Origin: a virus
Virus record (IMG/VR): IMGVR_UViG_3300027770_000011
Coordinates: 1-38,395 of that record
Reading direction: 5' to 3' (one strand)
DNA: 38,395 nt
Positions 29,909 through 37,849 of this stretch are shown in pieces. A model generated the notes under the pieces. That model saw only the letters and a list, made by a program, of their open reading frames with translations, had not been told where the DNA came from and did not search any database. Each line of letters starts with the position of its first letter. Within the stretch, counting starts at the first letter, position 1. The translations under genes and the position numbers were made by a program.

Positions 29909-30775
29909 ATGGCCTACTCTCAACAGCTTTTCAATCCAGTGGTGTCGCTGACGATCGATGACCAGCTTTACAGCAACAATTCGGGCAACGGCTATCGAAT
30001 CTCGTTTGAAATCAAGCGCAAGTTCAACAAGTTCCCCGATCCGGCGACGATAACCGTCTACAATATCAACGCCTTCACGCGCGAGAATTTCACGCTGGGC
30101 GCGCAAGTGATTTTGGCGGCGGGCTGGGATGGCTCAAGCGAAATTCTTTACACCGGCACGCTGGTCGACGTGCGCCCGATGCGCGACGGGCCGAATTGGG
30201 CAATCTCGATTATCTCCGCCGACGGCGACGCGGCATTTCAGCGCAGCGTCAATCAATCGTTTGCCAAAGGCGTGGCGCTATCGGTGGTTGTCGGCAAACT
30301 GGCGTCTGCGATGGGGCTTGCACTTCCCACTTCGGCGCAAGTGCTGCTCAAAGACAAGGTGACAACCGGCGCGCTGGTGCATTCAGGCCCCGCGCAAATG
30401 TCGCTGCAAACACTGCTTGACCCGTTCGACCTGCACTATTCGATGCAGGATGGCGCGCTGCTTATCTTGGAAGGCAATGAACCCACGGCGGAAACGGCGG
30501 TTTTGCTGTCAGAATCGACGGGCCTAATCGGTTCGCCGGAGCGTATCGCCAGCAAAAAGAAGCAAGTTAAAGGCCAAAGCAAAGCCAAGGCCGTGACTTA
30601 CGCCACGCGGGTCAAGATCAAAGCGACGTTGCAGGCGTCAATCAAGCCAGGACGAAAGCTACAACTGCAAAGCGAGATTCTGCAAGGGTTGTACCGCATT
30701 GACGAAGTAGTCTACAAAGGCGACACGCACTCGGCAGACTGGTACGCCGAAGCGATTTGTCGGGCGGTGACGTGA
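29909..30775 (+). CDS. Baseplate hub protein (gp27-like)
   Basis: 288 residues with beta-rich sequence: YRISFEIKRKFNKFPDPATITVYNIN near residues 28-53, then LGAQVILAAGWDGSSEILYTGTLVDVRP, a pattern typical of phage hub proteins with the gp27/gpD fold. The C-terminal part, RKLQLQSEILQGLYRIDEVVYKGDTHSADWY, is also typical. It forms the trimeric collar over the spike encoded next. The start abuts the previous stop and the end overlaps the spike gene by one base. Confidence 0.82.
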   Translation: MAYSQQLFNPVVSLTIDDQLYSNNSGNGYRISFEIKRKFNKFPDPATITVYNINAFTRENFTLGAQVILAAGWDGSSEILYTGTLVDVRPMRDGPNWAISIISADGDAAFQRSVNQSFAKGVALSVVVGKLASAMGLALPTSAQVLLKDKVTTGALVHSGPAQMSLQTLLDPFDLHYSMQDGALLILEGNEPTAETAVLLSESTGLIGSPERIASKKKQVKGQSKAKAVTYATRVKIKATLQASIKPGRKLQLQSEILQGLYRIDEVVYKGDTHSADWYAEAICRAVT

Positions 30776-31395
30776 TGGCGTTCAGCTTTGAGGAAGTCCT
30801 TGATCTCGCACTGACAAAACGGCTTGAAGGCGTGTGGACTTCGATGCTTGCCCGCGTGCTATCGTACAACGACGCCAGCGAAACCGTACAACTGCAAACG
30901 ATTCCGTATGTTTACCTTGACGACGAGCCTACGCCGATGGCAGCGCTGCCAAGCGTTCGTGTGTGTTTTCAAGGCGGCAACGGCGGCGGGATCAAGTTCA
31001 AGCTCGCTACAGGTGACATCGGCACAGTCCACTTTTGCGCGCGGTCGATTGCGCGGTTCAGCACCGACGGCAGCCAGGGCGATCCAAACGACGCGCGCAT
31101 GCACGATTTGAGCGATGCGCTGTTTGTGCCGTCGAATTCAGGCGGCGCTGTTCTGCCGACAGAAGCGGGCAGCGATTTGCGGATTTACGAACCGACCGGC
31201 GGCAAGGTCGCGCTGGCGTCGACACCGCGATTGGCTGTTGCGCGCACGACCGACGCAGTGTCAGCTGACGCAACGCTTACCGCGTGGCTTGTTGCGGCAA
31301 CAACAAAGCTCAATGCGCTTCCGGGGCCACCGCTTCCGGCAATCACCGGCTTTGGCACAATCACAGGCGGCAGCGCAAAGGTGACGGCAGGATGA
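30775..31395 (+). CDS. Baseplate spike/assembly protein (gpV/Gp138-like)
   Basis: 206 residues from ATG 30775. The N-terminal OB-like domain carries SMLARVLSYNDASETVQLQTIPYVYLDDEP and PSVRVCFQGGNGGGIKFKLATGDIGTVHFCARSIARF, matching Gp138/Mu gp45-like spike proteins. Gly/Ala/Thr-rich strands after residue 140 would build the triple beta-helix tip (TGFGTITGGSAKVTAG at the end). It punctures the outer membrane at injection. Confidence 0.8.
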   Translation: MAFSFEEVLDLALTKRLEGVWTSMLARVLSYNDASETVQLQTIPYVYLDDEPTPMAALPSVRVCFQGGNGGGIKFKLATGDIGTVHFCARSIARFSTDGSQGDPNDARMHDLSDALFVPSNSGGAVLPTEAGSDLRIYEPTGGKVALASTPRLAVARTTDAVSADATLTAWLVAATTKLNALPGPPLPAITGFGTITGGSAKVTAG

Positions 31396-31754
31396 CAGCT
31401 TGGCGCGACCTAAAACTTAATTCATTTGGCGATCTTGCCATCGAAAACGGCGATTTTGTCCTGCTTGAAGGCATTGATTCAATTGCCCAAGAAATCAACA
31501 TCGCCGTCCAACTCTGGCGCGGCGAATACGCCTTTGACGGCGACCTGGGCATTGATTGGTCGGCGCTGCTGTCAAAGGGCGTTGCCGATGCGACGATTTC
31601 CAGCGCGCTGCGCAAAGTCATTGCCCCCATCGTCGGCGTGGCCAGTGTGGATAAAATCGAGATCGTGAGGCAGGATAACCGAACGGCGACGATTTCAATC
31701 GCGGTCACGGCGGACACCGGCGCGACAGCCACAGTCACCACGGCGGTAGGATAA
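31392..31754 (+). CDS. Baseplate wedge protein (gp25/W-like)
   Basis: 120 residues from ATG 31392 (ATGA overlap). FGDLAIENGDFVLLEGIDSIAQEINIAVQLWRGEYAFDGDLGIDW is the characteristic signature of the gp25/gpW-like wedge family, with a C-terminal helix-strand part (ALRKVIAPIVGVASVDKIEIV). It anchors the sheath to the baseplate. It overlaps the baseplate J-like gene by one base, the usual W-J order. Confidence 0.85.
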   Translation: MTAWRDLKLNSFGDLAIENGDFVLLEGIDSIAQEINIAVQLWRGEYAFDGDLGIDWSALLSKGVADATISSALRKVIAPIVGVASVDKIEIVRQDNRTATISIAVTADTGATATVTTAVG

Positions 31755-32929
31755 TGACGCTCGCAATCGGCCCAAGCGGCCTAACAATCGACACAGCCGA
31801 TGAAATCCTAGCGGATTTGGTAGCGACCGCACAGGCGACTTTTGGCGCGTCGATTCAGGCAGCCAACGGCCAAAGCGTCATCGGCCAACTGCTTTCGGGG
31901 CAGGCGCAAGAATTGCTCTTGCTGCAAGAAGGCTTGGACGGCGTTTACCAGTCCGGCTACTTGGACGGCGCAAGCGGGATTGGCCTTGACCGACTCGCAG
32001 AAGATGTTGGATTGACACGCCTTCCCGCCGTTGCGACGATTGTCGCGGGCACGTTCTACAATTCGGCGGGCGCTATCGTCAACGTGCCGATTGGCGCGTT
32101 GCTGCAACTTGTAGCCACGGGCGCAACCTTTGCCGTCGTCGCAGGCGTTGCCGTCCCCGCAGTGGGCAATATCGCCGGCAGTCTGCGAGCCATCGAAACC
32201 GGTCCGCAGGTCGTCGGCGCTACCGTCGCCGCTGGGTGGACGATTCTCACGCCGTTCGCGGGCAGCACGACCATCACTTTTGCCAATGCCGTCGCGGGCA
32301 CGACCGGCACCGACCAAGAAATTGACGCTGATTTTCGCATTCGCATCGAGCAATCGGCGCACTTGCCTGGGTTGACGACGCTTGACGCAATGCGGGCTGC
32401 ACTCCGCGCAGTTGCAGGCGTGACGCAGGCGGTCGTGTTCAACAATGACACCGATATTGCGGGCATTGTCACGCCGGTCGTCATCGGCCTGTTGCCACCG
32501 CACAGCTTTGTCGCCGTCACTTTGGGCGGCGCAGATGCCGACATTGCCGCCGCTATTTTCGCGAATAAGCCGCTTGGAATCGCCACTTACGGCAGCACGA
32601 CCGAGAATGTGACCGACAGCGACGGCTTCACTGTGCCGATCAAATTCCAGAAAGCGGCAAGCACGACAGCAACGATTGTCGCCACGATTACCGGCAGTTC
32701 GACGGCATACAGCGCCGCAATCAAAGCGGCGATTGAAGCCTACACGACCGCGCGCAAAATGGGCCAGTATGTGATTTGGGACGCTGTTTTGGCGGCTATC
32801 TTCTTGAATGCTGGCCCGAATTGCACGCTGGTTACGCTGACAATCAACGGCGTCGCAGGCAATTTGGCAATCGCTTGGGATCATTACGCGCTGACGATCG
32901 ACGCCGATATAACGCTGAATTACATCTAA
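31754..32929 (+). CDS. Baseplate J-like protein
   Basis: 391 residues. Hallmarks of the J/gp6-like family are visible: DEILADLVATAQATFGASIQ, SGQAQELLLLQEGLDGVYQSGYLDGASGIGLDRLAEDVGLTRLPA in the first 100 residues, and TDQEIDADFRIRIEQSAHLPGLTTLDAMRAALRAVAGV near 190-225. Wedge J proteins make the ring that triggers sheath contraction. Confidence 0.9.
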   Translation: MTLAIGPSGLTIDTADEILADLVATAQATFGASIQAANGQSVIGQLLSGQAQELLLLQEGLDGVYQSGYLDGASGIGLDRLAEDVGLTRLPAVATIVAGTFYNSAGAIVNVPIGALLQLVATGATFAVVAGVAVPAVGNIAGSLRAIETGPQVVGATVAAGWTILTPFAGSTTITFANAVAGTTGTDQEIDADFRIRIEQSAHLPGLTTLDAMRAALRAVAGVTQAVVFNNDTDIAGIVTPVVIGLLPPHSFVAVTLGGADADIAAAIFANKPLGIATYGSTTENVTDSDGFTVPIKFQKAASTTATIVATITGSSTAYSAAIKAAIEAYTTARKMGQYVIWDAVLAAIFLNAGPNCTLVTLTINGVAGNLAIAWDHYALTIDADITLNYI

Positions 32930-32941
32930 CGGCAAGGATTC

Positions 32942-33562
32942 ATGGCAGATTTGACGCCAGAAGTGTACGCGACGATTGCACAGGATGCGCTGCCGGGGGA
33001 ATTCTCTCAGGCGGTCAACCTGAAATTGTGGTCAACTGTGTTTGCGCATGGCGTGCAACGCATTGAGGACGTTACGATATTGCTGCAATTGGCGCGCGAC
33101 TTGGACACCGCTGCGGGCGTGTTTCTGGATCAAATCGGGCAGGCGATCAATCAGGCACGACTTGGCGGATCGTACCCAAGCGGCGAATCCGACACGGCCT
33201 ATCGCCAGAAACTGCGGGCGGCGATTCTGCGCAATCGCAGTATGGGCACGGCGGAGCAAATCCGCGCGATGTTGCTCGCGCTGTTAAAAGGCAATTGCAC
33301 GGCGGTATTCCTGAAGGACGATCCCCCCGCTGCGTTCAAGGTGTTGCTGTTCTGCGGCACTGCGTTGACCGCCGCTGAAAAAACGGTTGTGATTCAATTC
33401 GTTCAGGCTGCGAAATCCGCAGGCGTCGGAATTCACGGCATCGCCGTCATTGTCGCGCCGGTTTTCGCTTACAATGCGAACGCTTACGGCGCGCCGTTCA
33501 AGGGCTACGACGACGGCAGCAACACGCTCGGTGGATTCTGGGCAGATTACTTTTTCCCGTAA
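32942..33562 (+). CDS. Baseplate protein, DUF2612-like
   Basis: 206 residues. LARDLDTAAGVFLDQIGQAINQARLGGSYP, DTAYRQKLRAAILRNRSMGTAEQIRAMLLALL in the first 125 residues match DUF2612 baseplate proteins, which occupy the position of the gpI-like wedge/tail-fibre network. The C-terminus ends GGFWADYFFP, a fibre-attachment type tail. It links the wedge to the fibres encoded next. Confidence 0.8.
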   Translation: MADLTPEVYATIAQDALPGEFSQAVNLKLWSTVFAHGVQRIEDVTILLQLARDLDTAAGVFLDQIGQAINQARLGGSYPSGESDTAYRQKLRAAILRNRSMGTAEQIRAMLLALLKGNCTAVFLKDDPPAAFKVLLFCGTALTAAEKTVVIQFVQAAKSAGVGIHGIAVIVAPVFAYNANAYGAPFKGYDDGSNTLGGFWADYFFP

Positions 33563-33571
33563 GGTGACGAA

Positions 33572-35440
33572 ATGGCTAGTGTTATCAATCCGATTCCAAC
33601 CGCTGCCAGTGGCGCGTTGCAGATTTTGCCGTTTGCGAACAATCCGCCGACGGCAAATCTGGAGCCATCGGCTGGGCTTGTCGCCGCTGGGTACGCCCCC
33701 GCGCCCGATGCGCCCGATTATCGCAATGCAAACTACATCCTGAACAAGCAAAGCGCGTTGAATTCGCGCGGGATTCAGGCGGCGCTGTTTATTGAGAATG
33801 CGCTTGGAATCGTCACTGTCGCGGGCGCAATGGGCGTCGGCAACGACCGGCGCATCACGATAAATGGCAACAATATCGACGACACAGGCATGGTTGGCGA
33901 CACAGCAACGCTCGTTGCTGCGCGGTTTGTTGCTGCGATAAACAGCAATGTGCTTGTGAATACGTTTGTTTTTGCATCAAATATCGCGGGCGTGATCACA
34001 ATCGAATCGCTGATGCCAGGGCTGATTTTCACGCTTGCCGTCGCCGTTTTGGCGGGCGCTGGCACGATTGTCCGCACGCTCAACACAACGCAACCCAGCA
34101 TTCGCACAGACGTTAGCGGCACCGGCACAGCCGCATCTGGCGACCCGCAAATGCTCGATGTCGTTTTCGGCTCGATTTCGCTGGAGGACGGCACCGCTGC
34201 GGGTCGCGAGCGCATGCAGTTCCGCAAAGCCAAGGCCGCGTTTTCAGTAGGCGAATTCACCGGAACGCAGGCGGATGACGCCAATACCGGCGACGATTCA
34301 ATGCGGCTCGGCTACAACGCCAAAGCCAGCGGCGCGCGCTCGTTTTCGGCGGGCGGCAGCGGCTCGGAGTCCCGCGCTGCGGATGCGCTTGCCATGATGG
34401 GCGGCATTGCCAACGGCGCAAACGACATTGCCGTTGGTGTGTCGGCAGTTGCCGACAAGGGTGCTGGTTCCGCTGCGGTGGCAATCGGCCAAAGCGCACA
34501 GGCGGGCGCGTCTAGCGTCGCGGTCGGTTATCACTCCTCTGCGGCAGCGAGCGGCGGCGGAACGGCAGTCGGCAACAACACGGCAGCAGACGGCGCGGAC
34601 GCTTTGGCGTTGGCAACTTCAGCAGCGGCAACCGGCACATCGTCAATTTCGGCGGGCAAGAATTCCAAGGCTGAGTCTGCAAATTCAATCGCCATCGGCG
34701 AATCGACCGACGCTAAAACCGGCACCACGGCGATCGCAATTGGCAAAGCAATCATAACGCTAGGCCAAGGCGCACTCGGCACAGGAATCACGGCGGGGGC
34801 GGCAACAGTCAACGCGGATGGTCGCGGCGCACGCGCGCACGGCGCGCCACAAACCGCGCCCGTTGCGGCGCTGGCTGAAGGTTCTGATGCGATGGGCGAC
34901 GGATGCCGCGCAGCAGGGGCGTTTTCGCACGCTTCCGGCGCGGGCGCGGACGCTCCGAACCGTGGCGAATTTGCGCGGTCCAGTCTTGGCCCCGCGCTCA
35001 CCGACAACGGCAAACACCAACACGGCAACCTGATTTTGCAAGCGAATACAACCGACGCCGCAACCGCTGTCAAATTCTGCACCGACAAAATCGACGGCAC
35101 CGGTGCTGAATGGAACCCTGCGAGTTCACGCGGTTATGTTGTGCGATATCGCTGCGTTGCAAAGAAATTCGCGACAGCGCTGGTTGCTGTTTGGGAAGGC
35201 ACATTTTTGGCGGTTGACAATGGCGGCACACTAACGCTTCCAGTCAACGGGATTAATATCGCGGGCGGCGCTTTCACCATCGGCGCGGGCAACACGCCGG
35301 ACATGAATAGCGGGCTTGCGGCGCCAACGCTCAAAGCGTCTGTTTCTGGTGGCGTAATTCGCTTCGAAGCTGTCGGCGGCTCTCCCATCAACATCCGCTA
35401 TACGCTGTCGCTGCACTACGCACAGGCTGGTATCGCCTAG
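33572..35440 (+). CDS. Tail fibre/adhesin with YadA-head-like repeats
   Basis: 622 residues. The first 240 residues are an attachment domain with a Tyr-rich linker near 50. Residues of about 245-450 hold degenerate 14-residue repeats of the type AVAIGQSAQAGASSVAVGYHSSA, NSIAIGESTDAKTGTTAIAIG, the left-handed beta-roll repeat of YadA-type trimeric adhesin heads. A Gly/Ala-rich NRGEFARSS segment and a C-terminal beta domain follow. It is the likely receptor-binding fibre and probably trimeric. No tail chaperone-like gene is recognised next to it. Confidence 0.8.
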   Translation: MASVINPIPTAASGALQILPFANNPPTANLEPSAGLVAAGYAPAPDAPDYRNANYILNKQSALNSRGIQAALFIENALGIVTVAGAMGVGNDRRITINGNNIDDTGMVGDTATLVAARFVAAINSNVLVNTFVFASNIAGVITIESLMPGLIFTLAVAVLAGAGTIVRTLNTTQPSIRTDVSGTGTAASGDPQMLDVVFGSISLEDGTAAGRERMQFRKAKAAFSVGEFTGTQADDANTGDDSMRLGYNAKASGARSFSAGGSGSESRAADALAMMGGIANGANDIAVGVSAVADKGAGSAAVAIGQSAQAGASSVAVGYHSSAAASGGGTAVGNNTAADGADALALATSAAATGTSSISAGKNSKAESANSIAIGESTDAKTGTTAIAIGKAIITLGQGALGTGITAGAATVNADGRGARAHGAPQTAPVAALAEGSDAMGDGCRAAGAFSHASGAGADAPNRGEFARSSLGPALTDNGKHQHGNLILQANTTDAATAVKFCTDKIDGTGAEWNPASSRGYVVRYRCVAKKFATALVAVWEGTFLAVDNGGTLTLPVNGINIAGGAFTIGAGNTPDMNSGLAAPTLKASVSGGVIRFEAVGGSPINIRYTLSLHYAQAGIA

Positions 35441-35489
35441 CCTTGCGTAATCCGCCAATTTCCCGCACACTTTCCCCAGAGGTCAACCG

Positions 35490-35873
35490 ATGCCAAAGAC
35501 GAACACCAAACTAATCGACAACGCCGCGCAAAGCGTGCTCGCAGGCACAACTGCCGCACTTCGCAGGCTTACTTGCCCCGCAATCGCGCCAACGCTGGTA
35601 ACGCAGGGCTATGCTTGCAGCAATTTCACGCAGTTGCGCTTTTTTCTGAAGGCCAAAACGGCGGGAACGGTAGACTTCAGTATCTACTGGTGGGATTTGA
35701 TTGCGGAATTGTGGATTTTGGACACCACGATCGGCACCGCAGGCGTTGCCAACGTCGCAACCGGCAACAGTCTGGGGCCTGTTCTGGCAACGGGCGGCGC
35801 TGGATTCGTCTGCGTTGTCGCTGTGTTGAACGGCGGCGCGGCTGCTGACGTGTGGGCTGGAGGCAATCAATGA
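35490..35873 (+). CDS. Hypothetical virion/fibre-associated protein, 127 aa
   Basis: AGAGG precedes ATG 35490. The product is beta-rich with aromatic strands TQLRFFLKAKTAGTVDFSIYWWDLIAELWILDTTIG, Gly/Ala-rich loops and two or three cysteines, resembling a small jelly-roll tip or fibre head. Placement between two fibre genes supports a fibre tip or adhesin role. Function is inferred from context only. Confidence 0.6.
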   Translation: MPKTNTKLIDNAAQSVLAGTTAALRRLTCPAIAPTLVTQGYACSNFTQLRFFLKAKTAGTVDFSIYWWDLIAELWILDTTIGTAGVANVATGNSLGPVLATGGAGFVCVVAVLNGGAAADVWAGGNQ

Positions 35874-36793
35874 GCGTCAGCGGGAGTGCAAATTACACCG
35901 AAGGGTTGAACGCTGCAGAGGTTGACGTCAAGGTTGCTGCGGCGATTTCGACCGATGGCGCGTTGCTGAAGGCGTCGAACCTGTCCGATTTGGCAAGCGT
36001 TGCAACGGCCAAGACAAACCTGTCGCTGCAAAACGTTGACAACACCTCGGATGCCGCCAAAGTCGTCGCCAGTTGCACCGGCAGTTCCGGCAGTTGCACG
36101 GGCAATGCGGCGACGTCTACAACCTGCCCAAGCGGCACGTCCACTGGCACAAACACCGGCGACCAAACAATCACGCTTACCGGCGACGTGACCGGCAGCG
36201 GGACCGGCAGTTTTGCGGCGACGATTGCGGCGCAAGCCGTCGGTGTCGCCAAGATGACGGTCTCTGCAACGGCGCGTTTCTTTGGACGCGTAACAGCTGG
36301 TGCTGGTGTTGCCGAGGAGTTGACCGCCGCGCAGATGAAAACGGCGCTGTCCTACCTTCAGGCGGGCGATGCGCTCGGCACACCCGCAAGCGGCACGTTG
36401 ACAAACTGCGTTGGAACCGAGGTTGATCTTGTGTTCGAGGTCGCTGGGGCGGCGCTGGTGGCGTCGGCGGATCCAGTAAAATACATTTACTATGCCAACC
36501 GCGCGATGACCATTCTTGGCGCTTGGGTTGTGACCGACGCGGCGGCAACCGTCGCGCCTGCCGCAAACCCAAACGACCTTGTAACCACAGTCAAAAACCA
36601 AGGTGCTACCACAAAATTGACGCTAACCCGCACAAGCGCGTTCACGGCAGGAACTGTCGTCGCGATGACGATTTCCGATTCAGCAATCGCGGCGGGCGAC
36701 ACGCTAACATGGACAATCACGCAAAACGGTTCTTGCTCGCTCGGTTCTGGCACCGGCTTGCGACTGATTTTGGCAATGAAAGTTGCCGCCTAA
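35870..36793 (+). CDS. Tail fibre-like protein, 307 aa
   Basis: ATG 35870 overlaps the previous stop (ATGA). The region around residues 35-100 has LKASNLSDLASVATAKTNLSLQNVDNTSDAAKV followed by Thr/Gly/Ser-rich repeats (TGSSGSCTGNAATST, ITLTGDVTGSGTGSFAATI), the shaft pattern of phage tail fibres. Residues 170-307 form a beta-rich tip with many Thr and Ala. It is probably a second fibre or the distal part of the receptor-binding apparatus. Confidence 0.72.
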   Translation: MSVSGSANYTEGLNAAEVDVKVAAAISTDGALLKASNLSDLASVATAKTNLSLQNVDNTSDAAKVVASCTGSSGSCTGNAATSTTCPSGTSTGTNTGDQTITLTGDVTGSGTGSFAATIAAQAVGVAKMTVSATARFFGRVTAGAGVAEELTAAQMKTALSYLQAGDALGTPASGTLTNCVGTEVDLVFEVAGAALVASADPVKYIYYANRAMTILGAWVVTDAAATVAPAANPNDLVTTVKNQGATTKLTLTRTSAFTAGTVVAMTISDSAIAAGDTLTWTITQNGSCSLGSGTGLRLILAMKVAA

Positions 36794-36810
36794 CCTCCCG
36801 CAAAGGCACA

Positions 36811-37077
36811 ATGGTTATCAAAGCAGCAGGCGTGACGTGGGCGAACATTGCAACTTGGCTCGGCCTTCTCAGCGGCGCGTTGACGTTCACGCTGGCGTTC
36901 GCGTTTTACGCTGGCCAAATGGATGCGCGCATAAAAGCCAACCATACGGAAACAATGGCAAAGCTCGCAAAGATTGAAGCGGCGCTTCCCGTGATGGAAA
37001 AAATCAGCGCGGAGCTAGACAAGCAAATTCAGCACGTCAGAGACACTTGCTGCAAAGGGCAGGTGGTTGCGCGATGA
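36811..37077 (+). CDS. Membrane coiled-coil protein, possible holin
   Basis: 88 residues. One strong membrane segment lies at about residues 13-33 (NIATWLGLLSGALTFTLAFAFYAG), followed by a 50-residue coiled coil with Lys/Glu/Ala heptads and two adjacent cysteines near the end. It precedes the lysin gene by ATGA overlap, the usual holin place. The topology (N-terminal TM, long coil) would also fit an inner-membrane spanin. Holin is preferred from order only. Confidence 0.6.
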   Translation: MVIKAAGVTWANIATWLGLLSGALTFTLAFAFYAGQMDARIKANHTETMAKLAKIEAALPVMEKISAELDKQIQHVRDTCCKGQVVAR

Positions 37078-37568
37078 AAGCACCCGAAAACAATGGCACT
37101 TTGGAAGCAATCGCACTTCGCGCCGAATGGGCCAACGCTGAAAAGCCCGCGATTGCGGACGGCTACGCAATGGGGTCTGGGACGACGCGCGCAATTGCGC
37201 CGGTGCCGTGGGGCGCAGACCTAAAGCAGGATTGTAGCGCCTTTGCCGACTGGTGCGCGGGCATCGACAAGAAAGGCCCAGCGTCGCCGGTGTGGCAAAA
37301 TACCGATGCGCTGGTCAACGATGGCTTGCACACGCTCAAACAAGACTTGTGGCGGCTGTTTGATGCGCCGGTGCGCGGTTGCTTGCTGGTCTACGGCGGG
37401 CACCGTGACGCGCATGGTCGGCACCCAGGCCATGTGGGTGTTTGCGTGAGCGCGACCGAAACAATCGACAGCAGCAGCACCGGCAAGGGCATCGGGCGCG
37501 GCGTCCACTCAGTCGCGTGGTTCCTTGCACGCGGGGCAATCTGCATCGCACCTAACGGTGTCGCGTGA
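37074..37568 (+). CDS. Endolysin, NlpC/P60-like cysteine peptidase
   Basis: 164 residues from ATG 37074. The catalytic signature KQDCSAFADW (Cys54) and the later HPGHVGVCVS (His120) match NlpC/P60-type peptidoglycan hydrolases, and a third polar residue may be His145 in GRGVHSVAW. There is no signal peptide, so export would depend on a holin. It would cleave peptide stems of host peptidoglycan at lysis. Both neighbours overlap it by four bases. Confidence 0.8.
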   Translation: MKAPENNGTLEAIALRAEWANAEKPAIADGYAMGSGTTRAIAPVPWGADLKQDCSAFADWCAGIDKKGPASPVWQNTDALVNDGLHTLKQDLWRLFDAPVRGCLLVYGGHRDAHGRHPGHVGVCVSATETIDSSSTGKGIGRGVHSVAWFLARGAICIAPNGVA

Positions 37569-37849
37569 TTTACGCTACGTTCGCGCTGGGTTGCATTGTC
37601 GGTGGCGCTGTTATCTGGTGGATTCACTCGCTAGACCGTGACACGCCGCCGCCCGTCGCGCGTGAGCGTGTCGTCGATGCCCAAGCCGATTTAGGCCCCG
37701 AAACGAAAGAGCAATTTGACAAGCTGGCCTATGAATACAAGCCCGCGCTGGAAATACTAGCGCGGTCAAAAGTCAAGCCGTCGCAGATTCGCAATGACAG
37801 CGCGCAGTTGTCAGCACTTGGTCGGCACGCCGACGACTGGAAAGAATAA
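37565..37849 (+). CDS. Membrane-anchored protein, possible i-spanin (Rz-like)
   Basis: 94 residues with an N-terminal hydrophobic segment (about 3-20, IYATFALGCIVGGAVIWWI) and a polar, Pro- then Glu/Lys-rich remainder predicted helical. An uncleaved N-terminal anchor and a short periplasmic helical domain right after the lysin gene is the layout of Rz-type inner-membrane spanins. The start is GTG at 37565 overlapping the lysin stop. The coil is short for Rz, so this stays tentative. Confidence 0.6.
   Translation: MIYATFALGCIVGGAVIWWIHSLDRDTPPPVARERVVDAQADLGPETKEQFDKLAYEYKPALEILARSKVKPSQIRNDSAQLSALGRHADDWKE

Noticed and set aside
31808-32935. Leftward open frame (375 codons) opposite baseplate J
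   Set aside because: The J-like signature on the plus strand is unambiguous; the minus frame is Arg/Ala/Asn-rich with no ribosome site or motifs.
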